NCBI GenBank assembly: GCA_019155205.2
Contig: JAHNZQ020000308.1
Coordinates: 4,622,512-4,686,511, forward strand
Direction of reading: 5' to 3'
Source of the DNA: Gracilaria vermiculophylla
Taxonomy: Eukaryota; Rhodophyta; Florideophyceae; Gracilariales; Gracilariaceae
DNA: 64,000 nt
The notes below the pieces were generated by a model. That model searched no databases, was not told where the DNA came from, and worked only from the letters and a program-made list of their open reading frames with translations. The position numbers were made by a program, and so were the translations under genes. Positions 58,657 to 64,000 of this stretch are shown here, piece after piece. Each line of letters starts with the position of its first letter. Position 1 is the stretch's first letter.

Positions 58657-61600
58657 ATGCCAGCGCCGTCGGTAAACCACCTACGCGCGCGCGCGGCTGC
58701 GCTGCAATCGCACCACGACCTACTCCGCGATCAGCTGCAGTTCTTCCGGGAGAACAACGCCGTCGAATATCCGCCGGACGCCGATGAAAGCTTGCTGGAG
58801 GAGCAGTATCTCGCTGCCGCCTCGCGCCACGCCGATGCCCACGCCGATGCCCACACCGACTCCTCCGTGTTGCTCCCGTCTATCGCGGAGCGCACAGTCC
58901 AGCGCCGCGCTCGGAGGCGTGGGCGGAACGTCCGGCCCGCCGAGCCGCCTTCCGCCCCCGCGTTTCCGCAGTCGTTTCACGTCGACGTTTCGCGCCCTTC
59001 CGTTTTTGCGCGCCGCTCAAAACAGCAGCACCCTGTCCAGTCTGTTTCATGTCCTACCTCAACGCAAGTGCCGCCGCATGTGGCTTCGGAAGTGCCCCCC
59101 CTAGAGGAGACCTTGTCACAAACGCATTTTGAGTCGGCCTCGTCGAATGTTTCGCCGTTGCAGCAGGCCTCTTCGATGTTAGCGTCAATGTCTCCACAGC
59201 AGATACTACAAGCACAACGCGAGATTTTTGCCACGCTCAATCCAGACAGCATCTCCTTTCTAAAGCAACGTTCTTTCCAAACCGCAAACCAGCATGCGAA
59301 GCAAGCCCATCAAGCACCCTCGGAATCAGCACGCTCGGCCGGCACTGATCAACATCCTCCTCTTTTCTCCGTTAGCGAAGGAACTAACCTCGGTGTCGCC
59401 GAAACGAAACAACAACACGAACAACTAGAGCGCGCGAAGCGCTTATGGATGACCGATGCCACTGAATCGATACCAACACAAGAGCACGTGGATCACATTT
59501 TGCAAAAAGCTGTTCAAGATATGGGGCCCATTGCCAAGGAACGCTTCGATCTAACCGGTAACATTTTAACTGCACAAGAAGTCCAAGTGCTCCCAACTCA
59601 CAAAGGACTTCATCATCACGGCACTTTCCCTGAGAGTGCTGGCTACACACTGGCCGACTTGTTGATTTTGACTCGATCCACTATTCTTTCGCAGCGAGTT
59701 ATGGCTCTCAAGGTGCTCACAAGCTTGATCATTAACCACGGGCCGCGTGTCACCGAGCCCATGCTTAAGTCGGATGGCATCAAACTCGCGTTTTCTCCGC
59801 TCCCGGCCACCGACACTTTTCATTCGGCTCTTACCAACCAAGTTGCATATCTCGAAGCCGTAGAATGCTTGCTGCAAAAGTCCTGCGTCTTAGATCAACG
59901 TGAGCTTATTCGCGACATGTACTTTGCCTCAGCGTTCTACTCACCACCTTTTGTGCGAGAGAATGACTGTTCTTTACTAAGTGTCTTGAGTGAGTTACAC
60001 GTTATCACGACACTCATCGAAATCGCCAAAGCACGATGCACCGCGGTGAGCACTGTAGAGATTTCGAAGCGAGCTTTAAACGCTGTTCGGATGATCGTCA
60101 ATAACTCTCCAAGTCTACCAGAGAGCTATGTTTTGGAACAGCACTCTTCAAAGCCTTCTCGTGTACTCGACATGTTGATGCAACAGGCTGTTGGGACTGA
60201 CAGACTAGCCCCTTCGACCACAATGTTGGCATGCGACATTATCGCCAACATATTTGTAAAAGCTACGTGGGTTGATAAGGATAAAGACCATGGCCTTCAA
60301 AGGCTCTCTCTTTTGGAGGATTTTCTATTGGAAACTGCTGCTCACTTGAATTGGGCCATGAGAGACACTCCTTTCCAGCTCAATCCAATCATGCAAGAAG
60401 CAGCGAAGGGCGTCCTTCGGTTGTTTCGAGCGTACCTCTCGCAGAACCTCGGTGTTCAAGCCATATCAGCTTTTCTTCCAGCCATCTGTCGCCTAGCACA
60501 TGAAGTAGACGACAACCTGGCAGTCGAGGCCTATCTCGCGTTAGAAGCATATGTTCACTGTCTAGCTTTGAAGGCAGTAGAAGCTTCCGACAAAGAACAT
60601 GAAACAAGGGCGTCTGAAAAAGGCACAAGACCCACGCAACACGCAGACGAGCATGGAATGTTGAGCTTCGCGAAAGATCAGCTTGCAGGACTCACACCTC
60701 AAGTTGTAGCAGCTGCAAAGCTCGTTTCGGAGAGAGGGAATCGCCACTCAACCTCACGCAGAGCGGCAGCCGGTCATTTCGTAGCAACTGCCTTGGCCGT
60801 TTTACCAATTCCGTTCGACGATTCATACTACAACCAACTGAAGTGTAATGCTTCAGAAGCGAACCATAAAATAGTCATTTATGGCTTCGATCGCGTAAGA
60901 TGCTTTGAGTCTCAAACATTGGCATCTCTGAGCCATGCAATCGCTCGCATTCTTAATGGTAAGCTCCTGGAGAAGGCATTTGTCCGCCGAGAAACGGATC
61001 AGTTAATCAAAGCGAGCTATTGGGAGAAGGATACTTTAGCCAAAAAACCAAGCCAAGAAGGAGGGTGGCGATTGATGGCAAATGCATGTGCAGAATGGAT
61101 GGGTTTACTTTCTCGCTTGGAGTGTAGCATAAGCGTTGCACAAAGGGCAGCCACTTTGCTGTTTTGCATTTGTGATGTTCAAGTTATTCTTGACTTGATA
61201 TCAAGATGTGTGCTTAGGAAAGAAATCCTGTTGATTATGGGAGGTGACATCGCACCTTCAGAAGCTGAAGGAATTGCACGAAAATTCATTCCTCAAGCCT
61301 GGAAGATTCTCAACAATAAAACCGGATCCCAGTTGCCTGAACAAGTCAGTGGTGATCCGATGCATGATCCTGTTCTGGTATCTATGGACACCTTGGTGAA
61401 TGTGTGGATGAAAGAAGACGGTGGCACTCCGCAGGGCATTAAGCTCTGCCAGTCGCTTTTTAAATCTCAACTCCTCAATATCCGCTTGTTCTTCGAGACT
61501 CTAGTCGAAGTGCCGCTGACCCAACAAGCTGACCACTCCGCTCTATTTGATTTAATGTTTCTAGTAGGAAAGACATGCGTCGAAACAGACGGCCATCTGA

Positions 61601-62184
61601 TACGCTCGACGGCAAAGACAAAGCGAAGTACCTTGTCTACCACAACAGACTCTCAGTTTTCTACGTCTGTTATGAATCTTGCTGATCATCTTGTTTCTAG
61701 GGGGCCAATGCCACTGTCTGCCTCAGAAGAGAAAGTTGATTCATTAGCGTCCATTGTATTGAGCATTATGTGTGGCCTAGAAGCAGATTCAACATTGCGG
61801 ATAAATATGTGGACTCGATGCGTCGAAGAATGCGGCGGGGCTGCACTATTTGAGCACGCGGTGTTTCTTGGCCAAAGTAACCTGGAAACTATGGCCTCGA
61901 GCACGTCTTTGGAGAAAGAAGACATAATAGTCAGATACATATTTGCATTCACATCCGGCTTCCTAGATCTCAACCGTTCCCCTGAGATCATGAGGACGAT
62001 TGTTCTAAGCAGACTTTCAGGATACTGCGCCTCACCAGGCAGCATGGTCACATTAGAGAACCTCTTCCAGTCACTTTCATCGGTTTCTGAAAGAATGACC
62101 CTCGAGAAGATTTGCCAGCTCCTCACCTTGGGAGGGGGGCAAAGATTTAGGTCACTTGCGAGTTGGGCTCAGGGTAAAATGTAA
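58657..62184 (+). CDS. RPAP1: RNA polymerase II-associated protein 1 (RPAP1/MINIYO)
   Basis: An 1175-residue factor for assembly and nuclear import of RNA polymerase II, called MINIYO in plants, where it promotes the switch to differentiation. The RPAP1 N-terminal motif is at about 178-207 (MSPQQILQAQREIFATLNPD, SISFLKQR). The C-terminal RPAP1 motif starts near 294 (ERFDLTGN, then HHHG, PESAGYTLADLLILTRST and QRVMALKVLT). The rest is a long Leu-rich helical-repeat (armadillo-like) region. The start at 58657 is the first ATG; codons upstream of it in frame have none. It is somewhat shorter than human RPAP1 (1393). It ends only 33 bases from the convergent nicastrin stop. Confidence is high. 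Confidence 0.9.
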   Translation: MPAPSVNHLRARAAALQSHHDLLRDQLQFFRENNAVEYPPDADESLLEEQYLAAASRHADAHADAHTDSSVLLPSIAERTVQRRARRRGRNVRPAEPPSAPAFPQSFHVDVSRPSVFARRSKQQHPVQSVSCPTSTQVPPHVASEVPPLEETLSQTHFESASSNVSPLQQASSMLASMSPQQILQAQREIFATLNPDSISFLKQRSFQTANQHAKQAHQAPSESARSAGTDQHPPLFSVSEGTNLGVAETKQQHEQLERAKRLWMTDATESIPTQEHVDHILQKAVQDMGPIAKERFDLTGNILTAQEVQVLPTHKGLHHHGTFPESAGYTLADLLILTRSTILSQRVMALKVLTSLIINHGPRVTEPMLKSDGIKLAFSPLPATDTFHSALTNQVAYLEAVECLLQKSCVLDQRELIRDMYFASAFYSPPFVRENDCSLLSVLSELHVITTLIEIAKARCTAVSTVEISKRALNAVRMIVNNSPSLPESYVLEQHSSKPSRVLDMLMQQAVGTDRLAPSTTMLACDIIANIFVKATWVDKDKDHGLQRLSLLEDFLLETAAHLNWAMRDTPFQLNPIMQEAAKGVLRLFRAYLSQNLGVQAISAFLPAICRLAHEVDDNLAVEAYLALEAYVHCLALKAVEASDKEHETRASEKGTRPTQHADEHGMLSFAKDQLAGLTPQVVAAAKLVSERGNRHSTSRRAAAGHFVATALAVLPIPFDDSYYNQLKCNASEANHKIVIYGFDRVRCFESQTLASLSHAIARILNGKLLEKAFVRRETDQLIKASYWEKDTLAKKPSQEGGWRLMANACAEWMGLLSRLECSISVAQRAATLLFCICDVQVILDLISRCVLRKEILLIMGGDIAPSEAEGIARKFIPQAWKILNNKTGSQLPEQVSGDPMHDPVLVSMDTLVNVWMKEDGGTPQGIKLCQSLFKSQLLNIRLFFETLVEVPLTQQADHSALFDLMFLVGKTCVETDGHLIRSTAKTKRSTLSTTTDSQFSTSVMNLADHLVSRGPMPLSASEEKVDSLASIVLSIMCGLEADSTLRINMWTRCVEECGGAALFEHAVFLGQSNLETMASSTSLEKEDIIVRYIFAFTSGFLDLNRSPEIMRTIVLSRLSGYCASPGSMVTLENLFQSLSSVSERMTLEKICQLLTLGGGQRFRSLASWAQGKM

Positions 62185-62217
62185 TCATCGCGTGAAAACC
62201 GATGAAAACGTTGTGTT

Positions 62218-64000
62218 CTAGACAAATGGTACAAGGGAATCTCCCATGTTTGAAATACTTGATTCATCTTCTGCATCTAAGACTTTGTCCTCAAATAAGG
62301 CGTAGTCGAGCCAGATGCCAAAACCAAAGCTCAAAACAAGAACACATAATCCGACACCAAATATAACAGCCTCGTAAGCGAGACTATCTTGGACTTGCTC
62401 ACAAAATCCAGTATCAGGATCCCAAAAGCTTTCCGTCCAGTCACCCTGCCGTGGGAGATTTCCATCAAAACTTTCTCTCTCGTACTTGCTTTCGAGCTCA
62501 AAACCTCCCTTCTTGTCAATCATATTGATTCCGCCTCCGAAGGCTCTATGTGTGTGAGTATCTGAGACAACGCACCGCCCGCGAGTGCATTGCGCATCAA
62601 AGAGTTCAGATTGGCTCTTCGGAGATGCTTTTTCATTAATGTCCCGATTGTATACGGCACAATCATTTTCACTTTCACAAGTCACTGTGCTTTCATTAAA
62701 TCTATCGTGGTGAGCGAAAAATGCTCGAATCAGCGCCAACTTGGCAGCACCGCTGGGTTTGTGATCCTTAAGCACGCTGATCGGAAAGAAAGGACCAGGA
62801 TAGTTTCCAGGCTGAACCGTCGCGTTTTCAGACTCCTTCCCCAGGTAGTCCTGCGCCATAGAGCAGTCGGTCCAATTCCCTGTCATGCACGTAATGACGT
62901 TGTCAACAATGGTCGTGTTGACTTCCCACCGTCCCTCTACTCCAAACGCAATGCCAATCACAGCTGATGCGATGGCATGTGCAGCCCTGTACATTGGTAT
63001 TCGCTGGCCATCGTGACTTATTCGAAGTTCGGTGTCCAACGATGAATGATAGATTTCCGTGCTAAAATTGACAGCATAATTGCTGATACTCACAACATCC
63101 ATGTCCTTGCTTCCATTGAAGAACTTGAAACTTTGGGTAGCATCAATTGGAGTCAGTGGTACGTTGGACTCATAATCAAATCCGCCGCGCTCGAGGTTAA
63201 GGTCAAATTGACCAAAAGACTTCTTGAACTCATCTCCGAGCGTATTACTTGTCCCGTCCTCATGATGAATGAAGAACTGTGGATCCGAGGGGCCATCCAT
63301 AGTTGTGGCAGGCGTTATCAATTGACCGAGATTGAGAACTTGAATATCAGCGTCTTTAAAATCCTTGAACTTGAGATTGTCAATGGAAGGCTCGGTGCAT
63401 CCTCTTTCACCTTTGGCAAAATCGGCTTCATTCGTACACTCAAACTCTAGCATATCTCGCAAAAACCTTGAGGAGCCCGCGTACCCCCATGATTGTGCAT
63501 TTAGCGCAAAGTAGACCGGTTGGCGTTCAAAATCGCCCTCATCGTGTTGTTCACGCCAGTAAATAGCCACCCGATCTGCAACAGCCATCAATACAGCCAA
63601 TGAGGCTATTTCGGCTCCGGCACCCATTCCAAACTCCGGGAAAAACGCAAAAGAGTCCATTGGAGCTGTGATAAACAAATACTTGCGCTGCGCTGCAGGA
63701 ACTCTGGAGTTGACTCGACCCAGTGCAGACCACAAAGAATGTCCACCGATGGGGAGACAAGTCTTATCTCGCAGACATTGCTCTGAGGTTACTGCAGAGC
63801 CCGCGTTCTGGCCACTGACAGTGTTGTCGATTGATATTGTTGTGGTAGGGGTTGGGGTCATTGTGGTTGCGCACGCCCACATTCTACCAGTGGATTGAAG
63901 TTTAAACTGCGGGGAAAAGGCGCCTCTCTCATTTCCATCGGGAACGAAGTTGGGGTCACCAAATCGCGCAGCTGAACGGAGAATTTGGTCGGACAGCGAA
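62218..64000 (-). CDS. NCSTN: Nicastrin (gamma-secretase subunit), 5' end outside window
   Basis: The frame is open to the right edge, so the N-terminus is missing; at least 593 residues are visible. The lumenal M28-peptidase-like domain shows AQRKYLFITAPMDSFAFFPEF and a GAGAEIASLAVLMAVAD helix, matching the nicastrin DS...GAE segment; zinc ligands of true peptidases are not expected. SWGYAGS, the NLGQL strand and several Cys pairs follow. One transmembrane helix lies near the C-terminus (AVIFGVGLCVLVLSFGFGIW) with a short acidic cytosolic tail, as in nicastrin. Several NxS/T sites fit a glycosylated ectodomain. It acts as the substrate gatekeeper for presenilin. The ATG at 63882 is internal, since sequence upstream (GDPNFVPDGNERGAF) continues the same domain. 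Confidence 0.88.
   Translation of the reverse strand, partial: SLSDQILRSAARFGDPNFVPDGNERGAFSPQFKLQSTGRMWACATTMTPTPTTTISIDNTVSGQNAGSAVTSEQCLRDKTCLPIGGHSLWSALGRVNSRVPAAQRKYLFITAPMDSFAFFPEFGMGAGAEIASLAVLMAVADRVAIYWREQHDEGDFERQPVYFALNAQSWGYAGSSRFLRDMLEFECTNEADFAKGERGCTEPSIDNLKFKDFKDADIQVLNLGQLITPATTMDGPSDPQFFIHHEDGTSNTLGDEFKKSFGQFDLNLERGGFDYESNVPLTPIDATQSFKFFNGSKDMDVVSISNYAVNFSTEIYHSSLDTELRISHDGQRIPMYRAAHAIASAVIGIAFGVEGRWEVNTTIVDNVITCMTGNWTDCSMAQDYLGKESENATVQPGNYPGPFFPISVLKDHKPSGAAKLALIRAFFAHHDRFNESTVTCESENDCAVYNRDINEKASPKSQSELFDAQCTRGRCVVSDTHTHRAFGGGINMIDKKGGFELESKYERESFDGNLPRQGDWTESFWDPDTGFCEQVQDSLAYEAVIFGVGLCVLVLSFGFGIWLDYALFEDKVLDAEDESSISNMGDSLVPFV

Overview
This is a stretch of eukaryotic nuclear chromosome: monocistronic genes, a few small GT-AG introns, intergenic DNA of roughly 0.03 to 4.4 kb and no operons. 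The gene set points to a photosynthetic eukaryote of the plant and algal lineage. It includes a plant-type MUT9/HD16-like casein kinase with its C-terminal repeat domain, a retinoblastoma-related protein, an ACAD11/IBR3-like fusion, a complex I subunit with four CX9C motifs and a Raf-like kinase. Compactness and very few introns (three found in about 21 genes) fit a unicellular red alga best, but the species cannot be named from sequence alone, and the lineage call is inference. No tRNA, rRNA, transposon or CRISPR array was recognised. | Layout, left to right: Rheb-like GTPase (-), NAA15 (+), NDUFA8 (-), HERC-type RCC1-HECT ligase (+), a small CHORD-like zinc protein (-), GDP-fucose-transporter-like protein (+), nuclear cap-binding CBP80 (-), METTL6-like tRNA methyltransferase (+), MLK-type casein kinase (-), APC6/CDC16 (+), FKBP-like TPR protein (-), ribosomal protein SA with one intron (+), a degenerate PI4-kinase-like protein with one intron (-), ACAD11-like protein with one intron and a PTS1-like tail (+), an orphan membrane protein (+), retinoblastoma-related protein (-), TMCO4/DUF726 protein (+), a macro-like/TIR/Raf-like kinase fusion (+), a cyclin-box protein (-), RPAP1 (+) and nicastrin (-, cut by the right edge). 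| The first fourteen genes alternate strictly between strands, so almost every minus gene shares a head-to-head promoter with a plus neighbour. Three divergent promoter regions stand out. CK1/CDC16 is extremely GC-rich, with long triplet repeats and a 75-base G homopolymer. RBR/TMCO4 has a 74-base G homopolymer next to RBR and a gene-free island of about 30% GC. The leader of the TIR-kinase is a GC-rich, then pyrimidine-rich stretch. | Most genes are conserved housekeeping factors: N-terminal acetylation, respiration, RNA capping, tRNA modification, ribosome, anaphase-promoting complex, Pol II assembly and gamma-secretase. The most unusual gene is the 861-residue TIR-kinase at 53167-55752, which carries an N-myristoylation signature, a possible macro-like fold, a TIR domain and an intact Raf-like kinase on one chain. 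Second is the PI4-kinase-like protein at 30069-31821, which keeps the fold pattern but has lost the catalytic and metal-binding motifs.
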